Source: Micractinium sp. NFX-FRZ
Lineage: Eukaryota > Chlorophyta > Trebouxiophyceae > Chlorellales > Chlorellaceae
Reading direction: 5' to 3'
DNA: 64,000 nucleotides
Assembly: GCA_029339195.1 (NCBI GenBank)
Contig: JAPTJF010000002.1
Span: forward strand, 434,001-498,000
In this document: positions 22,599 through 41,400 of the stretch, piece by piece
Layout of the letters: each line of letters starts with the position of its first letter
Numbering within the stretch: the first letter of the stretch is position 1
Notes under the pieces: generated by a model
The model's input: the letters and a program-made list of their open reading frames with translations, nothing else
The model's database searches: none
Told to the model about the DNA's origin: nothing
Program-made: the position numbers and the translations under genes

Positions 22599-23688
22599 TC
22601 ACTCGAAGCCCTGCCAGTCGGAGGCCGCCTCTGTGTCGGTGTCAGCGCTGAACCCCAGGCAGCGCACGTGTGGCTTCAGGCCGGGGGTGCCCTTCTTGCG
22701 AGAAAAGACGGTGGCAGCCACGTGCACAGAGATCTGAGGGGGAGCAAATGAAATGAGGGTGGTGAGCAAGGGCAGGGTGGCCGGTGATGGCCTTGTGCTG
22801 TCGGGCAACGTGCATCATGCAGCAGAGCTCTGGAGGCGGCAGCAAGCAGTGACACCAAGAGCAACAGCAGCAGCAGCAGCAGATGCTGGAGGGCAGTTGC
22901 ATCAATGCTGCCTGCCTGCCGGTCCCCTCACCTCCTGGTGTGGTGGAACCACGATTGTGAAGTCAGCAGAGAACGGCCCCTCCCGCTCCGCCCACAGCCG
23001 CAGCACCAGCCGCTGCTGCTGCTGTTGTTGGCTGCCGGCGCCAACGGGCGCTGCCGGCTCGAGACCGACCGATAGGCTGGATGCTGACAGGTTGCGCACT
23101 TCGGGCTGCGGCAGCTGCTGCGGCGGCTGGGGCTGGCAGCCTTCTGTGGGCTCCTGCTGCTGCTGCTGCGGGCTGGCCTCAAGCAGCAGCAGGTCTGTTG
23201 TGTAGATGCCGCCAACCTGCGGAGGTGGCCAAACTTGTTGGCATCAAGCTCCGCGAAGTGTGGAGCGACAAGAGCTGGGTGATGTGGCAGTCGGGAAGGC
23301 TGGGCGATTGTGTGCCATGCTGGCAGGCACCAGATAGTGTGCTCACCAGCAGCAAGCCGAGCGAAACGTCCAGGCGGTGGGGCACGGCAGCGGCGGCAGT
23401 GGCGGCGGTGCCGGCGGCAGCGGCAGGCGAGGGGCAGCGCTCTTCTGCAAATCTCACGCTGCCTGCATGAGCGCGAGGGGGAGGGTGCTCCTGCAGTTGA
23501 TGAAGCCCGAGCAAGAAGCACATCTCTCGCAGGAGGTTGTCTGCTCGCAGGCGATCCCCGCATGCTCCTGTAATGACACATAGCATATCACCTTTTCCAG
23601 AATTCGCCTTTGACATGTGTGTGCGCCTCCACTGAACGGCGCGCCAATCAAAATGCGCTCCCCAGCTCACCAGCGGCTCCCCTGGCAC
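22599..23688 (-). CDS. Protein of unknown function with Gln-rich insert
   Basis: Exons are 23688-23347, 23216-22932 and 22733-22599, all phase 0, 253 aa from the first ATG; in-frame ATGs after it (including the one in KGDMLCVITGACG) could be the true start. Readable blocks are CGDRLRADNLLREMCFLLGL, a segment VGGIYTTDLLLLEA, VLRLWAERE followed by FTIVVPP, and a C-terminal SVHVAATVFSRKKG. Glutamine runs sit between them. The hydrophobic strand pattern suggests a beta-rich domain interrupted by low-complexity sequence. I do not recognise the family. Its stop is 111 bases upstream of the UVDE start on the same strand, and its start is 214 bases from the divergent PGM start. Confidence 0.6.
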
Positions 23689-23902
23689 TGAGAATTTCTT
23701 GCCATGTCCCGGAGGCTGTGAATTTGTTAGGCAGAGATATTTTCAAGGTCCACATGCTGTGTCTCCACGTGGGCACGCAGCACGGTGGTCGATGCTTGTT
23801 GGGAGGGCGTTGGGACACGACATCAGGTCCCAGATCGACGCCGCATTTGATACATTGTTCTGGGACGGTTGCACTGAGCACCGCCTAGCTTTGGGAGCAG
23901 AC
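23689..23902. promoter_or_regulatory. Short divergent promoter, unknown gene / PGM
   Basis: 214 bases separate the ATG of the minus-strand gene from the ATG of plastid PGM, so both promoters must fit in or overlap here. No TATA element is obvious. Confidence 0.5.
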
Positions 23903-30084
<6,182 letters not shown>

Positions 30085-30776
30085 GCGTGCACAGCATGCA
30101 CAGCGTGCACAGCACGTGCGCTGACTGGCTCCCATCCAGCCCGCACCGCGCTCCGCACCGCGCTCCGCACCGCTGGGTCCCCCCCAGCGTCCCCTTGTTT
30201 TCTTTTGACAAACCTCTCGGATCCCTTCACTGCTGCTCCCTCTGCTTCTGCCTCTCTCCCCCGATTTGTCGTTCCCCACCGCTCTCTCCCCCACTCGCTT
30301 GCGCTGCCGCGCCCGGCGTGCCCCCCATTGGGTGCGCGCCGCGCCCCCGCGCCTCATGCGCCAGTTTTGTTGCTGCTTGGCGCACCTTAGCGCATCACTT
30401 GCCTTGCACCCTCGACATTTGGCGGCCCCCGGCGGGCCCTGTTGGAATGAACCTGTTGTGACAACCTCACCATCACAATCAAGGCGATTCAGTGGTGCAT
30501 GCTTGGCTGCTCGGGCAGGAGAGCCGGGCAACAAGGGTGAAGTGGGAAGGAAGCAAGCAAACGAGGGAGCAGCGAGGGGAAGTGGGGAGAGGAGCAGGGA
30601 GAGCAAGCAGAGAAAGGGGGACAGCGAAGGAGCAGCAACAGGGGAACAAGGTAAGAATCAGGGATGGACTGTCGAGCCAGGCCAGGGGACGGCAGGGGCT
30701 GCACAGCTGGCTGCCACAAGGCCGTCCCTAGCAACTGGTTGGCACGCTGGCTAGGGCACCGCGTGCTGCTGAGCCT
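30085..30776. other. Convergent intergenic region, no gene seen
   Basis: Holds the 3' ends of PGM (+) and the small mitochondrial-type gene (-). Pyrimidine-rich to 30360, then purine-rich. No TGTAA found on either strand near the stops. Confidence 0.4.
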
Positions 30777-31603
30777 TCACCGGTGCTTGGTGCCCAGCTT
30801 CTTGGCCCCCGCCTGCTGCGTGGCTGCCGTGGCCTGCCCAAAGCCCTCAATTGGCGGCGTGTCGGTCCACATCTGGCGGTTGAGCGGGAAGGGCTCCAAG
30901 TCAGGCACCTCTGCTGCCGCCCGCAGGTGCGGCGGCAGCGCCGCCACCGCCGCCTGCTTCAGCTTGAGCTTGGTGGTCAGGTCGGCCTGCCACTCGCGGT
31001 GCTCCTGCATCTTGAGCCGCGAGAACTCCTTGGCTCTGCGAGGGGTGTGCGGCAGAGGGGAGGATGGAGAGGTGCAACTGAGGGTGGATGCAAGGCGTAC
31101 GCACCAGGGGATGAAGGCAGCAAAGGGTGGGCCCCAGGGGGCAGCAGCAGCAACCGTGCTTGGTTAGGATCTGGAGAGAAAGGGTGTGCAGAAGAAGCAG
31201 AACAGGCGGTGACAGCCGCATGCTCGACACAACACGGCCTACTACATCAGCAAGCCAACAAGCGGCATCCAGGTCTGACCCTGGCAACGCTGGCAGGCGG
31301 CAGGTTGGCAGCGGTGGCGGCAGTAGCGGCGGCGGCGGCAGGCGGCGGCCCAGCCCTCCCCCTAGCGCACCTCCGCATCCCCTCCGCGTAATCCTCCTCG
31401 CTGACCGCCACATGCTCCACGTCCTGCGGCTCCAACATCTTCATCACCTTCTGCAGGCGGCCGTCTACAGACTCCCCCTTCTTGGCGAACCCCGCCCGCT
31501 GCTGTAGTTGCTGCGGCAGCAAGCAAAAGCTGCTGCTGGCCAAGCCGCTGCTGCTGCTCTCCAGCTGCGCCAGCAGGCTGCCCGCCACCGCTCGCCGCAG
31601 CAT
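30777..31603 (-). CDS. Small protein with mitochondrial presequence, unknown function
   Basis: Two exons, 31603-31371 and 31035-30777, join in phase to 163 aa. The N-terminus MLRRAVAGSLLAQ... is a typical amphipathic presequence, and RAGFAKKG near residue 40 resembles a mitochondrial processing site. The mature part is helical and charged (EDYAEGMRRRAKEFSRLKMQ) and ends with a basic AKKLGTKHR tail after a WTDTPPIEGF segment. Size, charge and targeting fit a mitoribosomal or respiratory accessory protein, but I recognise no family. The frame stays open upstream of 31603, so a longer N-terminus is possible. Confidence 0.65.
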
Positions 31604-32404
31604 GTCCGCTAGCTTGAGCTTGCTTTGGGCTTGCAGGGAGTGGCAGGCGGCTGCGAGAGAGTTCACGGAACTTTGACCAGCAGGGCGGGGCGCGTGGAAA
31701 AGGGTCAAGTGAAGACTGGCGGCAGGCGGCGGCGATGGCCCAGCATGCGGCCGGGCGGCGGGGCGGCAGGCCCAGCATGCTGCATGTCCGCATCATGTTG
31801 AAGCATGACGTGTCGTGAATTTGAACTAGAGATTTGATTACAACATGGCGTCTGGCGTACGCGCATCGAAGGACATTCGTGGCACCCTTGCCATTGTGAA
31901 CTGCTGGGCGCACGCAGTGCAGCACTCTTCTGCTACTGAGGCTCAGGGGCATGCACCCGATGTTTGTGTTTTCCGTTGCCATGCAAGTCTGCCTACCAAC
32001 TTATCAAGACCTCGTGTTATGGTATGAATTCGAGCACACTGCCACCTTAGCGTGGCGCTCGGTTGCAAGGGCAAGCTGGCCAGAGTGCAGAGGCGGCGTG
32101 CCGGATGCCAAGCGGTTTTGCCGGCGTGTTCACGAACACATGTTGGACTAAGTGAGACCCTGCTTATATTATTGTTGCCACGAGGCCTCTACCAGGGGTT
32201 GCTGAGGCAGCTACAACGACACTTGGGCTGGGAAAAGGGATGACACATGGCGGCCGCACCCGCTCAGCAGGGTGGCGCTGACGTGCCCACACTGCCGGCA
32301 CTCAAGCCCTTGCTGAGGGGCTCAGAACGCGGTCTGCCTACGATTCCGGCTTTAAGTCCTCGCTTGCATCAAACCCGTCTTTGTGCATTTTAGGGCAGTG
32401 AGCA
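31604..32404. other. Divergent intergenic region, no gene seen
   Basis: 800 bases between the starts of the mitochondrial-type gene (-) and the dehydrogenase gene (+); it should carry both promoters and leaders. No frame with family similarity. Confidence 0.4.
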
Positions 32405-35224
32405 ATGAGCGCGCCACCAGCCAAACCACCGGCCTATGCTCCCTATCGCATTGCGGGGCAGGTCGCGCTGATCACAGGTACGATGGCAACGTGGCACGCC
32501 CGCAAGGCCCGAGTTTGCAGGGCACGCCACCCACTGCCGCCGCCGCCGCCGCCTCGCAGCCCGCTGTGACGCTGCCCTCGCTGCCCTTGCTTGGACCCTG
32601 CCCTGCCGTTCTCAAGCGTCCGCCCCCATACCACCCCCTCTGCGCTCACGCAGGCGCCAGCAGCGGCATCGGCGAGGCATGCGCCTGGCGGTTTGCCGAG
32701 GCCGGCTGCAAGCTGGTGCTCATCGCGCGGCGGCAGGAGCGGCTGGCAGCCCTGCAGCAGGCGCTTGCCGAGCACTACCCAGAGCTGCCGGTGCACACAG
32801 TGTCCATGGATGTCCAGGATCTAGAGGGCATTGCTGCGCTGCCTGCCCAGCTGCCGCAGGAGTTCCAGGTGGGCGGGTGGTGGGTGGGTGCAGGGTGGGG
32901 TGGGTGGTTGGTGGGGAGGAGGGTGTGGAGGGTGGGTGGGCAGGGAGGAGGGTGGGGCGGAGGGCTAACATGAAGGTGGGTAGAGGAGGTAGCGGCGGGG
33001 TCTGGCTTGGGCTGGCACCACGCATCTGTGCTGCTGCAGCCCGCCAGGCCTCCTCTACTGGCTTCTTCTGCACAGCGTCCTTGACTCTGGGTTGGGTGCC
33101 CCTCCTGCCACCATATCGCACCCCTCCCTGCCCATGCATGTTCGTCCACAGCATGCGTGTCCTGCCCTCCCGGCCCCGCCTCACTCTTATTCACCCCCTC
33201 TCAGGAGGTCGACATCCTGCTCCCCAATGCTGGGCTGGCGCTGGGTGTGGCCCCTGTTCATGAGATGGACATGGAGGACGCCAAAACCATGATGAACACC
33301 AACGGTGAGGGGCGCCCCGAATGGGGTAGGGGCAGAAGGGCCCGGGGTGCATGCAAGCAAGCGACTTCTTGTGGGCTACCAAAAGGCTAGCAGCGCAGGG
33401 CACGGCTGGAGCACGCTGCCGCCAGAGCTGAGGGCAAACCTGCAGCTCTCTAGGCTGATGGTGCACACCACCATGCAAGGCGTGATATTCACCTGGGCAG
33501 CAGACTGGCAGCAGGAGGGGGTGTGAATCGCGTGTGACGCCCTCTCTGTCGACCCTCCCAGCCGCGCCCCTGCGCTCCCGGACCATCGCCAGCCCCACCG
33601 CGCACCCCCTGCTGCCCCTCCCGCCTGACCTCCTCCCCTCCACCTGCTGCAGTGCTGTCTGTGATGGCCTTTGTGCGCGCCTTCTCCCCGGGCATGGTGG
33701 TCCGCAACCGTGGGCACCTGCTCTTCATGTCCAGGCAAGCAGGCAGGGGCGGGCCCGCTTCATGCCCGCCCCGGCGTGAGGCTCAGAGCTGCTGTGGATG
33801 ACATGTGGTGGCCCGTCTCATGTCCCGTGGGGCTGAGCTGCAGGGGGTGGGATGTGATGGCCCGTTTGGCGTCTCTGGCATGAGCGTACAGCCAGGCACG
33901 CCAAGTGGGGGTTAGCCGAGGGAAGCAGCGCCGCGGGCAGGCAACCTGCAGTGCGCAACCAAAGCGTGTGGCAGCTGGTTGACACCAACTGATGGGAGCA
34001 GTGAGGCGGCCGCCGTGGCGTGTGCACCGTCTCAGGAGCAGCAACGCTCACATTCTCTGAGTGTTGCCGCCCCGCCCTGCCCCCCTTCTGGTGTGCAGCA
34101 TAGCGGGGCACGAGGCGTACGGCGGGGGCGCCGGCTATTGCGCCACCAAGCACGCGCTGGATGCGTACTGCAACTCAGGTGGGGCAGGGGGTGGGGTACT
34201 GCACTTGGGTGGAGCGTTGTGGGGTGCTGCACCTTGCAGAAGCATGCTGGGCAACATTGTCGGGGCAGGGCGCAGTTGATTTGGGGCGGGAGCGGGAGTG
34301 GCGGCAGACAACTGTTGGGTGGGGGCACGAGCAGGTGGCCTCAACGGTCGGCACCCTGGGCTCGCTCACTCCCTCTGCCACAGGTTGTGCTTTTGTCCCC
34401 CACTAAAACTCCCGGCGATTGGCCCCTCAACCCCTGCAGCGCGGCACGACCTGGTGGGCACCGATGTGCGTGTCACCGCCATCTCCCCGGGAGCGGTGAA
34501 GACAGAGTTCAGGTGTGTGGGGGTGGGGGGGTGGGGGGGGGGGGGTGCCCCTGGCTGCTGAGCACTGCACTGCGCACGACGTGCATGCTAGGGTTCATGC
34601 AACGGCCTGCTGCCTGCCCCTGCTTGTGCCGCCCCGCATGCTGTGGTTCTGCGGTTCCAGGATCTGTCGAGGGCGCACAGGCATAGCCTGCCTTCGCCCC
34701 TTGCCTCCGGGCCCGCCCCCCCACCATCCCTCGACATCCCGCCCCTGTGGTTTCCCATTATCCTTTGCAGTGTGATTCGCTTCAAGGGCGACGAGGGCAA
34801 GGCGGACGCGGTGTACGAGGGCATCCAGCCGCTGCTGGCATCAGACATTGCAGACAACGTGCTGTACGCAGCCACGCGGCCGCCACACGTGCAGGTGGGC
34901 ATGCGTGCTCTGCAAGGCACGCCATGCTGTGCTGTGCGCGCTTTGGTGCACGAGATGCTGTGCGCCGCAGCGCGGCTGCTGCAGGTACAGGAGACTGGCT
35001 TGCACGACAGCCATTGCAGACGCTTGGTTTGGCGTGTGGAGGGACTGCATTCTGCCTCGCCTTGCCGGGCGTGGCACAGCAGGAGGGAGGCATCTTCCCA
35101 CCGCAGCTGAACGCGGTGCGCGCGTGCACCTTGTGCCGCCCCTTCCCTGCTTCAGATTGCGGAGATTCTCGTGTTTGCAACGTACCAGAGCTCAGCCAAG
35201 GGAATCGCACGCGTTCTCAAGTAG
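32405..35224 (+). CDS. Short-chain dehydrogenase/reductase, YdfG-like
   Basis: Classical SDR of the group that includes NADP-dependent serine/3-hydroxy acid dehydrogenases (YdfG). Exons are 32405-32477, 32654-32868, 33205-33304, 33653-33734, 34099-34178, 34440-34512, 34771-34894 and 35156-35224; phases close, 271 aa. The nucleotide-binding motif is [13 protein letters not shown], with the Arg pair of LIARRQERL favouring NADP(H). The family LPNAG motif follows. The catalytic set is Ser in FMSSIAGHEA and Tyr/Lys in [21 protein letters not shown] is the usual post-catalytic motif. The intron after 33734 begins GC rather than GT (CAG then GCAAGC) and is required to keep the catalytic Ser segment. 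TGTAA at 35349-35353. The true substrate cannot be told from sequence. Confidence 0.93.
34515..34549 (+). repeat. Intronic G-run
   Basis: About 30 nearly unbroken G residues, interrupted by single T, right after a splice donor of the dehydrogenase gene. Candidate G-quadruplex. Confidence 0.7.
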
Positions 35225-35348
35225 CCCCGGCAGCGTGGCTGGGGACCGCGGCGGGACGTGGCACCGACACCTGAACTCGCTGAGTCCGTGGAACCACGCC
35301 ACGGTGCAGCTCAGCGTGCGCACGACTGCTTGCCACTGCATGTTCACG

Positions 35349-35353
35349 TGTAA
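35349..35353 (+). other. TGTAA polyadenylation signal of the dehydrogenase gene
   Basis: TGTAA lies about 125 bases after the stop. Confidence 0.6.
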
Positions 35354-35480
35354 CATGCCATTCCTAGCTTCTCTTCAAACTTGATTGCACGAGCAAATGA
35401 GTGGGCCACGGAGGCTCCAAGGGTGCAGGAGACACACGTGTGTGCGTGCAGGCACCTCCTTGGACGTGATGGGTTCATGC

Positions 35481-38400
35481 CTACCAGTCATCATGCACAT
35501 CGTCATAAACGTGATCATCCTCGTCATCATCATAGCCGCCATGCCCACCGTGCAGCCCCGCCACCTGCCGGTAGAGCTGTGCCAGGCCGGGCCGCCTGCA
35601 GGGGAGAGAAGAAGGGGCCGTGGAACGCAGGAGGGGCGTGGAAGGGGGCCGTGAGGGAGAACGGAAAGGATGAGAACAAGGTGCAGCGGTGCATGTCCAT
35701 GCATGCAAGCCCATGCCCAGCGCCACGCCGCATGGCAGATAGCTCAGCCATTGACTCACCCCCTTGCTGCCGGGTCAGCCAAGATTTGCAGCAAGTTTGT
35801 GGGCGGCTGCCAGCCCGAGTAAGCAGCCTCCCAATGCTGCCTGCCGCTGGGCGCCGCTGGGCTGCCTGCCTGCATGGGGAGGCGGGCAGGCACCAGGGTT
35901 GCCGCCGCAGCTGCGAGCCGGTCCCAGGAGGCGGCGGCGGTGCCCGCCATGCCACTGGGCATGTCGCTCGAGTTGTAAGGAACGCGTGGCATGTCGGGGG
36001 CAGCCGCGGCGCTGCCGGCCGCAGGCGGGTGCTGCTGCCACACCGGCCACATCGCCAGTGCCGCTGCGCCTGGCGCGCCCGCCGCCGCTGCCGCCGCCTT
36101 GGCCTGACCGAGCAGAGCCTCCATCCCCGCCTGAAGCTTCTCCCCAGCTTCAGCCTGTGCTGCAGTAGGCCCGCTGGCGGCTGGCAGTTGGGAGCTGGAG
36201 TGAGCGAGGTACCCCTTTTGGGCGGCCGCATGCACCAGCACCGGCAAGCTGTCGAGGCGCAGCAGCAGGGATGCGTCTGCGGACACGAGGCATTGCAGCG
36301 CTGCCTGCGCAGCGACGAGCACGTGTGCGTCCAGCGCCCTGCAGCAGGCAGCGCCCACACACAAGGGGAGTGAAACACCAAACCTGCACGGTAGGGCCCG
36401 GCATGGCAGCGCGCGCGAGCGTCGGGGCGGCATGGCAGACGGCAGGCAGGCGACCACCCACCCGACCACCTGCCGGCCAGCGATCCAAAGCCCAACTGCA
36501 CTCACATTGTGAGCATGCCTGCCAGGGTGCTTGCGTAGTACAGGGTGGACGAGAGGCCGCAGTGCGGGGCCTCGGCGGCCCCCATAGCTAACACGAGCAG
36601 CTTCACAGCGCTGAGCTGCCTGCAGGTTTTGAGTGAGGGGGCCACGGAGAAAGCCGGCTCGGAGCCTTGGCGTGACACCACTCTAACGGCTGATGCATGG
36701 ACAGTGGGTGGCGAAAAGAAAGCACACGCTGCATTCCCCAGCCAGCCCCGCAGCATGCAGCCCAGCTGGCCTCCTCACCACTCTGCATGCAGCGCCAGTT
36801 GCAGCTGGACTTGTGTCCGTGCCGCTTTGGGCAGCTCTTTCCCAGGCACCAGCAGAGCCTCGGGCGTCCAGACATGTGCCAGCATGCGGGCCAGCACATT
36901 GACTGCCAGGTAGGCGACGTCGCCAGCGAGACGCGCCAGCTCAGCTGCCTCGCTGGCGCTCCGGGCCAGGCTGGCCAGTGCGGGCAGCGCCTGACCGGCC
37001 GCCTGGAAAGCAGACTGTGCCAGCTGGCGGCCCTCAGCAGCCACCACCCACTCTGGTGAGAGCTGGTAAGCCATCACTGGGCAGAGCAGCAGGCGTGCCA
37101 GGGAGCCGCCTGCTGCCAGCCGGTGCTCCGCAGGCGTAGCGTCGGAGGCAGCCACGGCGCCCAGGCAGTGGCACAGCAGTGCGAGGCAGGTGCGGCGGGG
37201 CGGGTCCCGGTGGAGGCTGCGCTGCAGCGCCTCGCTGGCAGCCAGCAGCTCAGGGAGCACATCCAGCAGGCAGCTTGGTCCATCCCACTCCCCCTCGTCC
37301 TCCTCCTCCTCCTCCTGCTGGCCAGCTGCAGCCGCCGTAGCCGGCGCCACAGGCGGCGGCATGGAGGTCAGCAGCTGAAGCAGGTCACCAGCAGCGAGCT
37401 CGCAGCCTGCCACCCATTTGGTGTGCTGCGCGGGTGTGTCGCCGCGGGGGTTGCAGTCTGCTGCGGCGTTGCACAGCGGCCCGGCTGCTGCCACGGCGGC
37501 TAGCAGTGGGGGGAGGGCCAGCAGGTGGGGCGCAGGGTGGCACAGAGCCAGCAGGCGCAGCGCCTCGGGCGGCGCTGCGTGCCGAAACTCTGCGCAGCGA
37601 TGTGGGCAGGGGGCGGGGTACAAGGTGCGTGTCAAAACATACAGGCGGGGATCTGGGCACGAGCGGGCTGAGGGCAGGTGGCATGGGCAGACGGCATGGG
37701 GGCGCACCCGGCGTGACGACCGGGCCTGATCCCCCCCTGCATGCGTGCCAGCGAGACAGGCAGGCACACAGGCAGGTAGTCCAGGCGGCGGCAGGGCAGG
37801 ACTGTGCCTGGCGACATGACTGGGGGGGGCAGAAGCGGCAAGCCACAGAGCAGGGTGAAGTGAGTGTGGTGCACTGCCGTGCAGGCTGGCGAATACAAGT
37901 TAGACCTCAGGAGTCCAGCTAGGGAAAAAGAGAGCTCACCTGAGTACAGCTCAAGGCCATGCCGAATGCCTGCCATGCCCAGCAGCAGGTATGCGTCGTC
38001 AACCGCGCGTGTGCCGCCGCGGGTGCCGCTACCGCTGCCGCTGCAACCGCCACCACCGCTGATGCCATGTTCGCTGCTGTTGCTGCCATGGCTGGCGCCA
38101 CCGGTGCTGCTGCCGTGGCCCAGTGCATGCAGGCACATGCTGCAGCAGTCATCCAAGCATCCAGGGAGCGAGAGCGCCATCCCTTCTGCCACCTCAACTG
38201 ACAGAATGCCCGGCAGGCATAGGTCAGCGACAGGGGGGCTGCTCCCCCCAGCCTCCTCCTCCTGCTGCTGTGCCGCCACCGCCGGCTGCCGCGCCCCCTT
38301 CTGCTGCTTCTGCCGCATCTTTGCAGCCTGCGTGCGCCGCAGCTTGAGCGCAGCTGCCAGCGCAGCCAGCGTGGCTGGGAGGGTCTCCACATACTGTAAG

Positions 38401-41400
38401 TCACAGCAGGAGGAGGCCTGCTCAAGAAGGGCAGCCAGATACTGCCACCCCCGCTGCCCGTCCTCCTTCAGTTGCTTGGCCAGCGCATTGGGGGCTAGTG
38501 AGCTGAGGTCCAGTAGGCAGCGGGCGGCCCCCAGGCACAGGCGCCGCCGGTGTGTGTCGCGCTGCTGTGCCACTGCTGCGGCAAGCAAGTCGATCAGCTG
38601 GGGCTGCTGCTGCTGCTGCCGCTGCTGCTCACTGCTTCCCGCCCCGCTGGTGGGTGCCCCAGCTGGCCCAGCGGCAGAGAGCAGGCCCTCCTGCTGCTGC
38701 TGCTGCTCCTGCTTCAGCCGCTTCTGCTTCTGCAGAACCGCATGCTGCAGCAGCCGTGGTGCTGCGGGAAGCTCAGTGCGGCACCGCTTGGCCTGCTTTG
38801 CCGCCGCCTCTGCAGCACACAGGGTAAGTTGGGCGGCAGCCATCACGGCTTTCGGTGACTGGGAAGGCTCGCCCTTGAGCTGCCTCAAACCTAGCCCTGC
38901 ACAGCCTTGCACTGCCCTACCAGCCACGCCAACGCTCTCGCTAGCTCTGTGCAAACTGCACAAACGATGGCCCACTCAACAATATTGTGTACCATGCCGC
39001 GCTGGCTAACAAGCCCCCACCTGCAGCACAAGCGCCCCACCATTGCTGCCACCCCTGCCTAGGCTCCCCACAGCTCGACAGAACCTTGCCCGCACAAACG
39101 ACCCAAAGCCTGCATGTCTCCTCAAATAAACCTGCATCTACAAGCACCCCTGTTGCAGCCCTGCCAACACCTCTGCTCGCCACTCACTCCCACCTGACAG
39201 CACAAGTTCCTGCAGGTCGGGAATGAGGGCGTCATACAGCCTGGCCGCCTGCAGCACACAGCATGGGGGCACAAATCACGGGGCCAGCACATTTTTGGGG
39301 GGTTTCCCAGGAATGAGCTGGGGCAGGGGCAGCAGCTGCAAGCGAGGGGAGCTGGCAGTTCGAGCAAACAACCTGCCGCACCAGAGGCATGGACATGTCG
39401 ACCGCCCAGGGCCAGAGGCAAACCGCGCGAGTGCCAGCAGCGGGAGGCATGCAGAGCTTGGTGGGCGCGCTTCCAGGTGGGAAACTGGCCCCTCCAGCAG
39501 TTCCAACACGGAACAACCGCTGTTGCACCCTTCTGGCCTTGCCCAGGGCTGCCCCCCGCGGCTGCCTCCACAGCCAAGGCTATGCAACATACCAGCTCGC
39601 TGCCCCGCCTGTCCCACCTTGTGGAGAGGACCATCCAGCAGCTGCCGAGCGGTGGCGCGTGCCGCAATGAGCAGCAGGTTGGCAGGCTGCTGTGCCACCA
39701 CTTCTGTCTGCTGTGCCATTTGGTCCGGCAGCTGCGGCATGTCCTGGGCCTTCCTCTTTCCTGCTGCTGCCGCTGGCACCGTGTGCTGCGGGGCCCGGTG
39801 CTGCTTCTCAAGGTGCGCTGCCAAGTCCTCCGCACGCGCCGGCAGGCCAGTGAGGCTTGAGCGCTGGCCCGCGTCTGTGCGCTGCAGCCAGCCCGCCAGC
39901 TGTCCCAGCGGGCTGTGCACGTCTGCAGGGCAAGGCCCGGGGGAGGGGAGGGGTGGCCTGGCCAACAGTACAGTGGCGCTCTGCACAAGGCCACAATGGA
40001 CTCAGCATTCGCAGCAGCAGGTGGCCATGAAGCTGTTGCAGGGCAAGGGATGGCAGATGGAAATGCACGAATACAGCACACAGTGCAGTCTTGCACGCAA
40101 ACACGCGGCCACCCGCCCACCAGTGATGACCAGCTCGGGAGGATCTAGGCAGGCTATAGGCAGGGAGGCGGCGCGGCAGGCTGCGCGTGCCAGGCCCGCC
40201 TGCAGCACGCCCGCCATCTGGAGGCCTGCACAAAAGACATGGGCAGGGGAGGGGAGGGGAGGGGAGGGCAGGAGCAGGCGGCCAAGGGGTAGGGTGAGGG
40301 TGACCAGTGAGGAACGGAGTGGAAGCGCCAAACGCTTGGCATGGCTTGCCCCTCCACCCCTCCCTGGCTCATGCCGTCTAACGCCTGGCCCAGTCTCGCC
40401 TCGTCCCCTGCGCCCAACCTGCCGCAGCATCACCTGCCACAGGGCCCATCAGCTGCGATACCAGGTCCAAATACTCGTGGCTGCACAGCGCGCACACCCG
40501 CTGCCGCTGCTGGTGCAGGTGTGGCCTCCAGTCCTCATCCGCTGCAGTGGAAGCGGCGGCGGCCGCAGGCGCCAGCTGTGCTGCCCACCAGGCCAGGGCC
40601 TCGTCATGAGGCACGTGCTGCCGCCACAGCTGCACCAGCTGCTCCCAAGGCCCTGGCTTGCACACAACCCACACTGCGGGGACGGAGAGCGATACCACCC
40701 ACTCCTGCAGGCGGGAAGCAGGCGGGCCGCGCTGTGAGCTGACAGCATGCGGTATCATGCGTGGCCGCCAGGCGCCCATGCCACCAGCGAACTAACGGGC
40801 CAGCACAGCATGCAGTTAAACACAGCTCGCCTTCAAGATGTGGACCCCGCACGCTCTGTGGCCAGCAGACAGCAGCAGCTGCGCCGCCTGCAGCAGCTGC
40901 GCCTCGCTGGGCCTGCTGCCAGCGCCGCACAGCTTGCGCCCCTGGGTGGCGCTAAGCAGGCCGGTCATGCCGACTGAGACATTCATGGTTGCCCACAGGC
41001 CCTCCGCAGTGGGCCGCGGCAGCAGCGCAGCTGCATGCGCCAGCAGCGGCGTGCTGGCCGCGCCTCTAGCGGCCTTGGGAGCAGCTGCCTGCCACCTGCC
41101 CAGGCTGCAGCCTGGCAGCTGGTCCGGTGTAAACTTGGGAGGCATGCCCCCTGGAACCGCCGGGCCCGTGAGGAATGCCTCTCTGACCGCCTGGGAGAAG
41201 GAGCCCTGCGGCAGCACACCAAGCAAAGCAGGGTGCACAGGGGGGCAGAGGACGGGTTTAACTCGGCAGAGGGACTGGCATGCAGGCAGATGTGGGTGAG
41301 AGAAGCGGGCGGGAAGGCATGCAGCTGGCAGAAAGCGTAGGTCCACAGGAGTCTGGGCAACAGGGACAAGGTATGCTGCTGCTGCCTCCGCCCGCCTCAC

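Noticed and set aside
39223..40737. 504-codon open frame on the plus strand
   Set aside because: Antisense to several well-supported exons of the 1621-aa protein; no domain pattern.
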